From contig LDAQ01000080.1 of NCBI GenBank assembly GCA_001028025.1, forward strand, positions 1 to 64,000: 64,000 nucleotides of DNA, in the 5' to 3' direction. Each line of letters opens with the position of its first letter. Position 1 is the first letter of the stretch. This stretch comes from Faecalicatena fissicatena. GTDB lineage: Bacteria > Bacillota > Clostridia > Lachnospirales > Lachnospiraceae. Below the pieces are notes generated by a model. It ran no database searches, was not told the origin of the DNA, and worked only from the letters and a program-made list of their open reading frames with translations. This document shows, in pieces, positions 34,523 to 43,102 of the stretch. Made by a program: the position numbers and the translations under genes.

Positions 34523-34560
34523 GTCCCCATCCGTCCCCAAGTCTAAAGCTTGTCCCCAGC

Positions 34561-36039
34561 TCAAAACATTTTGTAAACCGGCTCCAATGCATAATAGCTG
34601 GCATCGAATATTTTTTTCATCTTGCCATAAACCGCCTGGTTATCCGCGTTTGGTGTATACTCTTTCTGAAACTTCAGAAAGCGGGTGATCTCATCGAAGC
34701 CGCTGTAGACACCGGCGCCCACGCCTGCTGTGACGGCAGCGGCTATGGAAGTCGCTTCCTCTACATGGTCCGGGGTGCGAAGCTTTGCCGCAAATACATC
34801 GGAAAGTATCTGGCACACCACATCGCCTTTTGCACCGCCGCCCGTCAGAATCAGCGACTCTGCCGGAAGGTATTTTCGGTAGGAAGCCAGGATCAGTTCA
34901 AGATTGTATGCCACGCCCTCGATCACCGCGCGGAGATAATCTTCCCTTGTATGATGCATTTTAATGCCGAGAAATGCCCCGCTCGTCTCTTCATTCCAGC
35001 GCGGACAGCGTTCTCCCAGCATGTAGGGAAGGAAAAGCAGTTCCTTGGCCCCTGCCGGGGACTTCTCGATCATGGCGTTCAGTTCGCTGTATGGTTTTCC
35101 CGGTTCCAGCAGCCCCCGTATGTAGGAGTAAGAGCTTCCGGCCGCCTGCATGGCTCCGCAGGGCATGTATTTTCCGGGAATGATATTGGCAAAGCAGAAG
35201 AAAATCTTGTCATCGTCCAGAAATTTTTCTTTTGTTGTTCCACCGATCCACGCGGAAGTTCCGAATGTTGCAAACAGCTCATCATCATGGATACATCCGG
35301 CTCCCACCGCGGCACAGGGACCGTCCCCACCGCCGCAGATAACAGGAGTTCCTTCGCACAAACCGGTTGCCGCTGCAGCTTCTTTCGTTACATTTCCAAT
35401 AATATCGGTGGAATGGTGCAGCTCGGGGAGCAGACTGCGGTTAATGCCCGAGGCCTCCAGGATCTCGTCTGACCAGCAGAAATTTTCCAGATCCAGGGCG
35501 TTGGTGCCTGATGCATCCGAATAATCCGTGGCAAATTCACCCGTCAGCCGGAAAAGAATATAGTCCTTGGCCTGGAGAGATCTGCTTGCCTTCTGATAGA
35601 CCTCCGGTTCATTGTCCTTCAGCCACATGATCTTCTCAAGGGTATAGCTGGGGTTCAGGCGATGGCCGGTCAGTTCATACATCCGGTCAAACCCAATCTC
35701 CCGGTTCAGGTGCTCCGTTTCTTTTACTGCACGCTGGTCCGCCCAGATAATAGACGGACGCAGGGGCTTTCCCTCCCCGTCCACCAGCAGGCAGCCCTGC
35801 ATCTGTGCGGAAAAAGAGATCGCAATCACATCTGCCTTTTTGATCTCCTCCATAACGTTTTTCGTTGCCCTGCAGACTGCGGACCACCAGTCTTCCGGGT
35901 TCTGTTCGGCACAGTTCTTTCCGAAAAAATGTACATCATAGGGAATGGTACAGCTTTTCACAAAACGCCCATCCGTATTGAACAGCGTCGCCTTGTTTCC
36001 TGATGTGCCCAGATCATGGGCAATGATATATTGAGCCAT
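34561..36039 (-). CDS. FGGY family sugar kinase, xylulokinase-like
   Basis: A 492-residue carbohydrate kinase. The N-terminal FGGY domain (about residues 1-240) has IIAHDLGTSGNKATLFN, and SFSAQMQGCLLVDGEGKPLRPSIIWADQRA resembles xylulokinases. The C-terminal domain (about 250-490) has the ATP-site LTGGGAKGDVVCQILSD. I start at 36039, five bases after GGAGGAG. It follows the transaldolase-like gene by about 20 bases in a three-gene operon led by a DeoR regulator, which suggests pentose or related ketose catabolism. The exact sugar is not determined. The giant cloverleaf begins ten bases after its stop. Confidence 0.85.
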   Translation of the reverse strand: MAQYIIAHDLGTSGNKATLFNTDGRFVKSCTIPYDVHFFGKNCAEQNPEDWWSAVCRATKNVMEEIKKADVIAISFSAQMQGCLLVDGEGKPLRPSIIWADQRAVKETEHLNREIGFDRMYELTGHRLNPSYTLEKIMWLKDNEPEVYQKASRSLQAKDYILFRLTGEFATDYSDASGTNALDLENFCWSDEILEASGINRSLLPELHHSTDIIGNVTKEAAAATGLCEGTPVICGGGDGPCAAVGAGCIHDDELFATFGTSAWIGGTTKEKFLDDDKIFFCFANIIPGKYMPCGAMQAAGSSYSYIRGLLEPGKPYSELNAMIEKSPAGAKELLFLPYMLGERCPRWNEETSGAFLGIKMHHTREDYLRAVIEGVAYNLELILASYRKYLPAESLILTGGGAKGDVVCQILSDVFAAKLRTPDHVEEATSIAAAVTAGVGAGVYSGFDEITRFLKFQKEYTPNADNQAVYGKMKKIFDASYYALEPVYKMF

Positions 36040-36059
36040 AGAAACTCCTCCCCGCATCC

Positions 36060-36731
36060 TTAGAATTCATAAATCCTCTTATCCCCGTATGTCGCTTCCC
36101 AATCAGCCGCAAAACCTGCAATTGCGGAATCAATCATCGGGTTCTCCACCATCTGTGTGTAGAGTTCCGGAGATACCGTAACTGCCTGGGCGCCTGCCAT
36201 CAGGGAATCCATGATCTGTTGTGTATTTTTAAAGCTGGCTGCAACGATCTTTGTCCTAATGTTATTATGCTCAAACAGCCATGCCATATCGGCGATTGCC
36301 TTTTTACTGTCCACATTCATATTGTTCATACGGTTAAAGTAAGGCGCCACATAGTCCGCACCTACTGAGGCTGCAAGCATGGCCTGCTGCGGCATATAGA
36401 TCGCGGTAGCAGTCACTTTATATCCTCTGGATTTCAGCACTTTTATCGTTTTGATTCCCTCTTCGTTCGTCGGGACCTTGATGTAGGTATCTTTTCCCAG
36501 CCGGTCAGTCAGGGTCTCTGCCTCTTTTAGCATCTCCTCGCAACTGCTTCCTGTCACCTGTACGTGAAGCTGTTTATCCCCAATGATACTGCGGATTTCC
36601 AGAAGGAGCGGGAAAAATTCAGCCTTCTCCCTTGCCAGTATGGTTGGATTGGAAGTAACCCCTGTAATGTCATAAATGTCGTTGTACCTGCGGATGTCTT
36701 TCAGATTCGCTGTGTCCAGTATAATTTCCAT
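36060..36731 (-). CDS. Transaldolase-like / fructose-6-phosphate aldolase family protein
   Basis: A 223-residue class I aldolase of the small transaldolase/FSA group. MEIILDTANLKDIRRYNDIYDITGVTSNPTI is the N-terminal signature. The Schiff-base lysine is in TYIKVPTNEEGIKTI (about residue 85), and VGADYVAPYFNRM and ASFKNTQQIMDSLMAGAQAVTVSPEL follow. It may cleave a ketose phosphate made by the neighbouring kinase. AAAGGAG precedes the ATG. It is second in the DeoR operon, between regulator and kinase. Confidence 0.88.
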   Translation of the reverse strand: MEIILDTANLKDIRRYNDIYDITGVTSNPTILAREKAEFFPLLLEIRSIIGDKQLHVQVTGSSCEEMLKEAETLTDRLGKDTYIKVPTNEEGIKTIKVLKSRGYKVTATAIYMPQQAMLAASVGADYVAPYFNRMNNMNVDSKKAIADMAWLFEHNNIRTKIVAASFKNTQQIMDSLMAGAQAVTVSPELYTQMVENPMIDSAIAGFAADWEATYGDKRIYEF

Positions 36732-36762
36732 GATTATTTCTCCTTTTTTATATGATGATTCA

Positions 36763-37524
36763 TTAAATTGTTGCCTTTATAATATGAATGCCATGATCCA
36801 CAAGATCATCCAGTGCGTCGTCCGGCAGGCCGGAATCTGTGATCAGATACTGCACTTCTTCCAGAGAACAAAGTGCGACGATTCCCTGTCTTGCAAACTT
36901 GGCTGATTCGGTAATAATGACGATCTCTTCTGCATTGTCCGCCATATTTTTTAATGTTTCCACCCGGAGATGGTTGTCTCCGGTAAATCCGTTTCCGGGC
37001 CGGTACCCGTCCGTGCCTGCAAAGAAACGCTTCACATGAAAGGCCTGAGCCGTTAATTTTGTAATCGGGCCCACAACGGACTGAGAGTCAGCCTGATAGT
37101 CTCCCCCAAGCAGAACCAGATGTACATTTGGTCGTTTACCTATGTACTCTGCCATAAAGGTGGAATTTGTGATTATGGTCACATTCTCCTTTGTCCGGCT
37201 GATCTCATCTGCCAGGAGAATGCAGCAGGAGCCGGATTCAATCATAACCGTATCTCCATCCGTTACCAGTGATGCGGCTGCCTTCGCAAGCTGAATCTTT
37301 GTAGAATGGTTCACCGCAAGTCTGCGCTTCATATTACTTTCGTCATTCAGGATTGCATGTCCCTGTTCTCTTTGCAGCAGCCCACGCTCCTCCAGCTCAT
37401 TCAAATCCTTACGTACCGTCACAAGGGAAACCTGACACTGCTCTGCAAGTGCGGTGACCTCACATCTCCCTTTTTCGCTTAATATTTCCAATATTTTAGA
37501 CTGTCTTTCTTCGACTTTTCCCAT
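36763..37524 (-). CDS. DeoR/GlpR family transcriptional regulator
   Basis: A 253-residue repressor-type regulator. The N-terminal helix-turn-helix (about residues 5-58) has RQSKILEILSEKGRCEVTALAEQCQVSLVTVRKDL. The C-terminal sugar-phosphate-binding DeoRC domain has GDTVMIESGSCCILLADEI and FAGTDGYRPGNGFTG. I prefer the ATG at 37524, six bases after GGAG; the ATG at 37536 is an alternative. It probably controls its own operon with the transaldolase-like and kinase genes, with a sugar phosphate as inducer. Confidence 0.88.
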   Translation of the reverse strand: MGKVEERQSKILEILSEKGRCEVTALAEQCQVSLVTVRKDLNELEERGLLQREQGHAILNDESNMKRRLAVNHSTKIQLAKAAASLVTDGDTVMIESGSCCILLADEISRTKENVTIITNSTFMAEYIGKRPNVHLVLLGGDYQADSQSVVGPITKLTAQAFHVKRFFAGTDGYRPGNGFTGDNHLRVETLKNMADNAEEIVIITESAKFARQGIVALCSLEEVQYLITDSGLPDDALDDLVDHGIHIIKATI

Positions 37525-37577
37525 AAGAGTCTCCATTTCTTTCGAACGAAATATATTAATATTACGTTTGTAGATAT

Positions 37578-37606
37578 ATTATATTACGCATTCCTGTTCT
37601 AGTCAA
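37578..37606 (-). promoter_or_regulatory. Promoter of the DeoR-aldolase-kinase operon
   Basis: Minus-strand TTGACT (37601-37606) and TATAAT (37578-37583) with exactly 17 bases between. The near-palindrome TTTCGAACGAAA (about 37547-37558) lies just downstream of the -10 and is a candidate operator for autoregulation. Confidence 0.7.
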
Positions 37607-37732
37607 CCAAATTCCATCAATTCTATATACATAAAATATATTTGACATATTTAGAATTATATAGTACTCTGTTATTAAGAAATATATTTCAGCATCGTCA
37701 AAAATTACATAATACAAAAAAGGAGTCTGTTT

Positions 37733-39418
37733 ATGCGCTTATTTAAGAAAAAGGACCGCGCCCTGCTGGCAGGGGCTGTCGTTATCGGGGGAATCAATGC
37801 TGCCCTTGCGGCTTTCATATCCATACTGCTGCAAAAAATTATTGATACAGCCACCCAGAAAGATCTGGACGGCTTTTCCCAATTGTTTATCATCGTGCTG
37901 ATCTATCTGGCTGCACTGGGAATTATGGGATTTCTGGAGGCATACATAGGAAAACTGCTGCTTCGCAATGTATCCCGGCATCTGCGGGATGACATCTTCC
38001 AGGGAGTCATCACAAAGGAGCCTGTTGATTATACTTCCCGCAACACAGCGGACTATCTCTCCGCACTGGTCAACGACGTGAAGCTGGTGGAAGAAAATTA
38101 TCTGATTCCACTCATGCTCTGCTCCCAAATGGTTGTCCTGTTCCTGACAACGCTTGGAATACTGTTTTATTTAAGCCCGGCCATCACAGGTATCCTGCTG
38201 CTTTTCCTGATCCTCATGTTCCTGATCCCCGCGCTGCTCGGAAAAAAGATGCAGAAAAAGCAGGATGCATATTCCGAAAAGCTGGCTGAATTCACCGCCA
38301 GGGCCAAAGATTACCTGAACGGCTATGAGGTCATCCGCGGTTACAGCATGCATTCATTTATTTTTAGGAAATACCGTACCATCAACAAAGAAACAGCAAA
38401 AAAGAAATTTTCCGCGGACACTCTGCTGGCCGTCAATGAATGTATATCAGATATACTCTCTTCCCTGAGTGTGATTGTTATCGTATTCGTGGCGGCATAT
38501 TTGCTGCTGAGAGGACAGATCACCATGGGCACACTGCTGGCCCTCATTCAGCTGAGCAGCATGTTTGTTACTCCTGTGGTTATGCTGATGCAGAATATTC
38601 CAAAGGTCACCAGCATGAAGCCGGTCCTGGAGCACCTTGCCGAATTGACAGAAACAGGCAGACAGCTGCCTTTTGCTGCCATCGAAACCCCTCACGAAAC
38701 CGGTCAGGAAGCACTTCAAAACATAGAGCATGCAGCTGCCCAGGGCCCTGCCGCTTTCCAGGATGCCCTGGTCTGCCATAATGTCTCATTCTCTTATCAG
38801 GATGGCCCGGAAGTATTAACAGATTTGAGCCTCTGCATCGAGGCCGGAAAAAAATATGCACTTCTGGGTGAAAGCGGCTGTGGTAAATCAACGTTGATAA
38901 AGCTTCTTACCGGATATTCCAAAGATTTTCAGGGGGACATCTGCTATGACGGACGGTCTGTGACAGATTTTTCCCAGGCCGAACTGAACCGTCTTGTATC
39001 TGTGATTCATCAGAATGTCTTCCTGTTTGATGCAGATATCTACACCAATATCTGTCTGGGAGAAAGTTTTCCACAGGAAGAGCTGGATGCTGCACTGGAT
39101 AACAGCGGAGTCAGCCAATTTCTGCCCGGACTGAGCGGGGGCCTCTACTCACCGGCAGGGGAAAACGGAAATCTCCTGTCCGGCGGACAGAGACAGCGCG
39201 TTGCCGTAGCCCGCGCACTCATCCGCCGTACCCCGATCCTCATTATAGATGAAGGAACTTCTGCAGTTGACAGACAGACCGCATATGAGATCGAGAGCCG
39301 GCTGCTGCTGCAAAAGGAGCTCACGGTTATTACTATCACACATCATATGAACCAGGAGCTGGAGAGCAGCTATGATGCCATATTCCGGCTCGGGCATACA
39401 GGCTGCGGGGTGATCTAG
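37733..39418 (+). CDS. ABC exporter half-transporter (permease-ATPase fusion)
   Basis: A 561-residue protein. The six-helix type I exporter membrane domain spans about residues 8-300, and the nucleotide-binding domain about 345-555. Walker A is GESGCGKSTLIKLL, the Q-loop is in VIHQNVFLF, the signature is LLSGGQRQRVAVARAL, Walker B is ILIIDEGTSAVD, and the H-loop is ITITHH. It probably works as a homodimer, or with a missing partner; substrate unknown. AAAGGAG precedes the ATG. Its stop TAG is the first triplet of a palindromic repeat. Confidence 0.9.
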   Translation: MRLFKKKDRALLAGAVVIGGINAALAAFISILLQKIIDTATQKDLDGFSQLFIIVLIYLAALGIMGFLEAYIGKLLLRNVSRHLRDDIFQGVITKEPVDYTSRNTADYLSALVNDVKLVEENYLIPLMLCSQMVVLFLTTLGILFYLSPAITGILLLFLILMFLIPALLGKKMQKKQDAYSEKLAEFTARAKDYLNGYEVIRGYSMHSFIFRKYRTINKETAKKKFSADTLLAVNECISDILSSLSVIVIVFVAAYLLLRGQITMGTLLALIQLSSMFVTPVVMLMQNIPKVTSMKPVLEHLAELTETGRQLPFAAIETPHETGQEALQNIEHAAAQGPAAFQDALVCHNVSFSYQDGPEVLTDLSLCIEAGKKYALLGESGCGKSTLIKLLTGYSKDFQGDICYDGRSVTDFSQAELNRLVSVIHQNVFLFDADIYTNICLGESFPQEELDAALDNSGVSQFLPGLSGGLYSPAGENGNLLSGGQRQRVAVARALIRRTPILIIDEGTSAVDRQTAYEIESRLLLQKELTVITITHHMNQELESSYDAIFRLGHTGCGVI

Positions 39419-39473
39419 TACATCGTAAATTTAGGTCTGCTTAAGTGGCAGTTACTTATTAGACGATGTACTA
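39416..39473 (+). repeat. 58-bp TAGTACATCGT palindromic element (copy 2)
   Basis: TAGTACATCGT...ACGATGTACTA, inverted 11-base ends. The TAG is the exporter gene's stop codon. It is about 45/58 identical to 9404-9463 in the same orientation relative to the gene it ends. It may act as a 3'-end stabiliser or terminator. Confidence 0.8.
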
Positions 39474-39561
39474 GGAAGGCGACATTTAACCATTATACTT
39501 CCCTCGTTTTTGCCGGGCAGTTTGATGCTTTCTTCAAATAGAATACGCGCCAGTCGTGCAC

Positions 39562-39604
39562 AAAAAAGGAGCTGCGCACTAATTATTTTGGTGCTGCAGC
39601 CCTT
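39562..39604 (-). terminator. Terminator of the surface esterase gene
   Basis: On the minus strand GGGCTGCAGCAC pairs with GTGCGCAGCTCC around an A-rich loop, followed by TTTTTT. Confidence 0.8.
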
Positions 39605-39645
39605 AATTACAAGTTTCCCTGCCAGATATTTACTTCGTATGTTAG

Positions 39646-42600
39646 TTATTTACGTTTCTGTTTTACAGTAGAGATTCCAAATAAAGCAATTGCTCCTGCA
39701 CTTAATGCCATTATCATTACAATTAGAAATGGAGCCGTGGCATCGCCAGTCTTCGGAGTATTTGAAGTAATATTCTGTTTCTGGTTATCTCCATTTGCCG
39801 GATTTTTCTTAAGGACTAACTTATCTTTTGCATCCCTGAGCGCCTTTACCGCTGTATCTACTTTATCCTGACCATTATCACCCAGATTTTCATTTGCCAT
39901 TACGATCTTAGCATTTTTCAAGGCATCCTTAAATAGTGCCACGCTTCCATCCGTATACAAGTTAATCTTTATCTTATCCGCCTGCCTGATTAGGTCTTCC
40001 AATATTGACTTGTCAACTTTGTCAGTCACAGGTTCCTTAACATCCAGATTATCGATAGCCTCCTCCAATTCTTTTTTTGCTTTGTCGACCTGCTCCTGAT
40101 CTGCATCTTCAAGATCCAGGACATTTTTCGCATTTTTCAGGGCATTCTGGAATTTTTCCCAGCTGCTGCTTGTGAAATTATTGTTTTCTTTATTTTTATT
40201 GGAAGAATAAAGCTCACTAAGCTCTTTCACATTGACCAGACTCTGCTTTGCACTGGACAGAACTTCTATTATTTCGTCAACTTGTCTCTGATCTGCATAT
40301 TTATCATCAAGTACGTCCTCTGCCGATGCTAAAGCCGCATTCAACCTTTTCCAGCTTTCTATAGTATAAAAATTTTCGCTAAGCCCTTTCACTTCATCAA
40401 CCAGTTGCTCCAATATGCTGAAATCCACTTTTTCAACGGTCAGCCCCCCGATAGCCTCCTCCAATTCTTTTTTTGCGGTGTCAACCTGTGTCTGAGCCGC
40501 ATCCTCAAGTCCAAGGACATTTTTCGCATTTAACAGGGCACTCTGGAATTTTTCCCAGCTACTGCTTGTGAAATTATTGTTTTCTTTATTTTTATTGGAA
40601 GAATAAAGCTCACTAAGCTCTTTCACATTGACCAGATTCTGCTTTGCACTGGACAGAACCTCTATTATTTCGTCAACCTGTCCCTGATCTGCATATTTAT
40701 CATCGAGTACGCCCTCTGCCGATGCTAAAGCCACATTTAAATTTTTCCAACTTCCAATCGTATAAAAGTTTTTTGTTAACCCTTTCACTTCATTAACCAG
40801 CTGCTCTAATATGCTGAAATCAACATATTCCGCAGTCACATCATAAAATGCCAGAATTGGTTCGTCCCGCTGGTTTAATACTTTAGGATTTGGTTGAATA
40901 GAAGCCAGGCCATCCACCTTAACGGTTCCTGAAAGAGTACGCCTTGATTGTAATTTGATATGATTTCCATCAATTTCTGCTTTAAGAATCTCTACTTCAC
41001 CGTTCTCATCCCGAATTATAAAGTCTGTAATATCTCCACTGGATTTAAGTCCGTCTTCCGCATAGTCAAATGTTAAATACACGGTATTGCCCTCGGCAAC
41101 TGCATGACTGAGATTCGGCTGCTGCCAGTTAATCTTTTCTCCATAAGCCAAAGACAGGGCCGCCTTTGCCATACGTTTAGCAAGGATTACATTACTGTTG
41201 GCGCTGTTATGTATTCCATCGCTCAGTCTTAATCCCGAAGTTGATATGACTGCTGTGTTCGGTACATATTTCTCACTTCCAGGGTCTCCTAACTGACGCT
41301 GAATTTCCTTCATCTGATACCACAGAGAGGCTGACGGATGCCGGGAATCCCTATCTGCATGGCTGTTTAGCTGCGCAGTCACCACCGTCATATGAGGACT
41401 GTTCAAGTCTTCTCTTAAATCTGTCACCATTTGAGTATAGCGTTGAACATAAGCATCAACGTTTTTCTGCGGTATTGAGCCATCATCCATATTTAAAGTT
41501 TCCGATTCCCCCTGATGCCAGAACATTCCTTTCACATTACGATTGTCCGCATCCACGCAATCAAGAATCCTGTTATAGTACATTTTCCCTCTTTCCCAAT
41601 TCGATATACTGCTTCCGCCTACAGCAACCTGCAGGATTCCAATCGGAATATTTTCCATTCTGCTGATTTCTTTAGCAAATGTGAGTCCAGGCGCATGATT
41701 ATAAGAAGTTTGAACTTCTCCAATTGGTTGAGAAGCGAGTCCCCATGAACCCCTCTGCCAACTATAGAGATGCACCCCCGTCATCGGAGGGTCGTCTTCG
41801 GAGCTTTGCACTTCTTCACCGGATATATATTGACCGTATCCCGCTGCATTACTTTGTCCGGCAACTATCCATAAGTCTCCAACGCCCACTTGTTCCAATG
41901 TTGTTTTGAATAACTGCGTATTCCCATCGTTTCCTGTTACCTGAATTTTATAAAGCCCCGCAGGAACTCCATTTAATTCCGCCTCAAAACCACCTTCCGT
42001 AACAGTGGTCTGTACTGCTTCGAAATTTTCAACAGCTTTCCCATCAGAGTCTAAGAGCGACACTTCAATATTGATGCCCTCGTCTCCTAAAAGCACACCT
42101 CTGACAGGAATTGTTGCTGTATTATTGTTGTTACGCTGGAATATTTGATATGCATTTGGTGCCTGAATCTCGACTGTAGCACTAGTCGCAGCTAAATCTT
42201 GGATTTCGCCTTCTGACAATGCTCTGTTATAGACTTTCAGTTCATCAATAGAGCCTTTAAACATATGATCCGTAAAGGGGTCTGTAGCATCTGTGTTCCA
42301 GCCAGCTCCTACTAGTAAAGGAACATCCCATTGATCCGCAGGAAAAGCAGAAACCGGCACGGCCTTTATCATGTTCCCATTAACATAGAGCGTCTGAATA
42401 GTCCCGTCGTTAGTAACCGCCACATGCTGCCAGCTTCCCAACGCAACCGCGCCTGCCTCTGACGCCATCCAATCGCTGCAATTTGCTTCTAATTGCCCGT
42501 TATTCCTCACATACAATCCTAAATCTTTTTCCCCCAGTACCGGTGTACGGGAACGACAGATAATCCGACTCAATCCATTTGGATTGGAATCCACTTTTAC

Positions 42601-42933
42601 CCATGCGGCAATCGTGGCCATTCCGGTAGTAATCTGATAGTTCGTTCCCAGGTTCACATAATTAGTACTGCCATCAAACCCCAATGCTTTTCCGTTCCCA
42701 TTCCGATCTTCCGTAAGAGTCGGGGACTGTCCCAATACCGTGTACTCCATCCCGTCAACTTTGTTTATGATCTTAGTTTCTGTTAAGTTTTCCATATCCA
42801 TATCTAAGAGCAGACCGGAATCATTCCCCCCCGATTCCGGTCTGCTGTCTTCAGCTGCCGCAGAAATGCTCAAAGAAAACAGCATTCCTAATGACATTAG
42901 AGAAACTATTGCCTGTTTTAAAACTTTTTTCAT
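39646..42933 (-). CDS. Wall-anchored LamG / sialate O-acetylesterase-like / FIVAR protein
   Basis: A 1095-residue secreted protein. Order: signal peptide (about 1-27); LamG domain (about 40-245); small beta domain; an SGNH esterase of the sialate O-acetylesterase type (about 350-610) with nucleophile GQSNAAGYGQ, WHQGESETL and the DGIHNSANSN Asp-His pair; beta domain; five FIVAR modules (about 730-1040); and a TPKTGD sorting signal with membrane helix and basic tail. It should remove acetyl groups from glycans at the cell surface. The start follows GAAAGGA by 12 bases; upstream ATGs lack a site. It is the last gene of the glycan locus. Confidence 0.85.
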   Translation of the reverse strand: MKKVLKQAIVSLMSLGMLFSLSISAAAEDSRPESGGNDSGLLLDMDMENLTETKIINKVDGMEYTVLGQSPTLTEDRNGNGKALGFDGSTNYVNLGTNYQITTGMATIAAWVKVDSNPNGLSRIICRSRTPVLGEKDLGLYVRNNGQLEANCSDWMASEAGAVALGSWQHVAVTNDGTIQTLYVNGNMIKAVPVSAFPADQWDVPLLVGAGWNTDATDPFTDHMFKGSIDELKVYNRALSEGEIQDLAATSATVEIQAPNAYQIFQRNNNNTATIPVRGVLLGDEGINIEVSLLDSDGKAVENFEAVQTTVTEGGFEAELNGVPAGLYKIQVTGNDGNTQLFKTTLEQVGVGDLWIVAGQSNAAGYGQYISGEEVQSSEDDPPMTGVHLYSWQRGSWGLASQPIGEVQTSYNHAPGLTFAKEISRMENIPIGILQVAVGGSSISNWERGKMYYNRILDCVDADNRNVKGMFWHQGESETLNMDDGSIPQKNVDAYVQRYTQMVTDLREDLNSPHMTVVTAQLNSHADRDSRHPSASLWYQMKEIQRQLGDPGSEKYVPNTAVISTSGLRLSDGIHNSANSNVILAKRMAKAALSLAYGEKINWQQPNLSHAVAEGNTVYLTFDYAEDGLKSSGDITDFIIRDENGEVEILKAEIDGNHIKLQSRRTLSGTVKVDGLASIQPNPKVLNQRDEPILAFYDVTAEYVDFSILEQLVNEVKGLTKNFYTIGSWKNLNVALASAEGVLDDKYADQGQVDEIIEVLSSAKQNLVNVKELSELYSSNKNKENNNFTSSSWEKFQSALLNAKNVLGLEDAAQTQVDTAKKELEEAIGGLTVEKVDFSILEQLVDEVKGLSENFYTIESWKRLNAALASAEDVLDDKYADQRQVDEIIEVLSSAKQSLVNVKELSELYSSNKNKENNNFTSSSWEKFQNALKNAKNVLDLEDADQEQVDKAKKELEEAIDNLDVKEPVTDKVDKSILEDLIRQADKIKINLYTDGSVALFKDALKNAKIVMANENLGDNGQDKVDTAVKALRDAKDKLVLKKNPANGDNQKQNITSNTPKTGDATAPFLIVMIMALSAGAIALFGISTVKQKRK
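40033..40824 (-). repeat. Tandem duplication of a 396-bp FIVAR pair
   Basis: Units 40429-40824 and 40033-40428 each encode two FIVAR modules, beginning VDFSILEQLV and NVKELSELYSS. Long stretches are identical at the DNA level, which indicates a recent in-frame duplication. Confidence 0.85.
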
Positions 42934-43008
42934 AACTCTTATCATTCCTTTCGTTTTGAGTATGACAGGTAGCGTTCTAAATCTTATCTTTTTTGTAAAT
43001 CTATAGAA

Positions 43009-43038
43009 GAAGGTATGATTCACATGAGTCACACCTTC
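43009..43038 (-). terminator. Possible terminator or processing hairpin between the two surface-protein genes
   Basis: On the minus strand GAAGGTGTGA pairs with TCATACCTTC (one G-T) around ten bases, followed by TTCTTCTAT, a weak T-tract. Confidence 0.45.
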
Positions 43039-43102
43039 GCCTATTTTAAGCTGTCTATTTACCCACTGCCCTTTACTTTTACAGTTCTCCTTTTTTCTGC
43101 GG

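Larger units (their letters stand above)
33605..34550. repeat. 946-bp giant cloverleaf element (outer stem plus three long leaves)
   Basis: The outer stem pairs AGCTTTAG (33605-33612) with CTAAAGCT (34543-34550) and GGGAACGGGTGGGGAC (33617-33632) with GTCCCCATCCGTCCCC (34523-34538; 14 of 16 Watson-Crick plus one G-T). Immediately inside follow three self-complementary leaves: A 33633-33925, B 33927-34228 and C 34231-34522. Linkers are 0, 1, 2 and 0 bases, a four-way junction. No credible coding frame spans it. It starts ten bases past the sugar-kinase stop codon. Function unknown: structured RNA or cruciform DNA element. Confidence 0.92.

Noticed and set aside
33605..34550. Retron, diversity-generating element or CRISPR-associated RNA
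   Set aside because: No reverse transcriptase, Cas or variable-repeat gene is nearby, and there are no direct repeats with spacers.
37640..37675. TTGACA upstream of the ABC exporter as its promoter
   Set aside because: No acceptable -10 hexamer at 16-18 bases; a promoter is likely in this gap but not placed.
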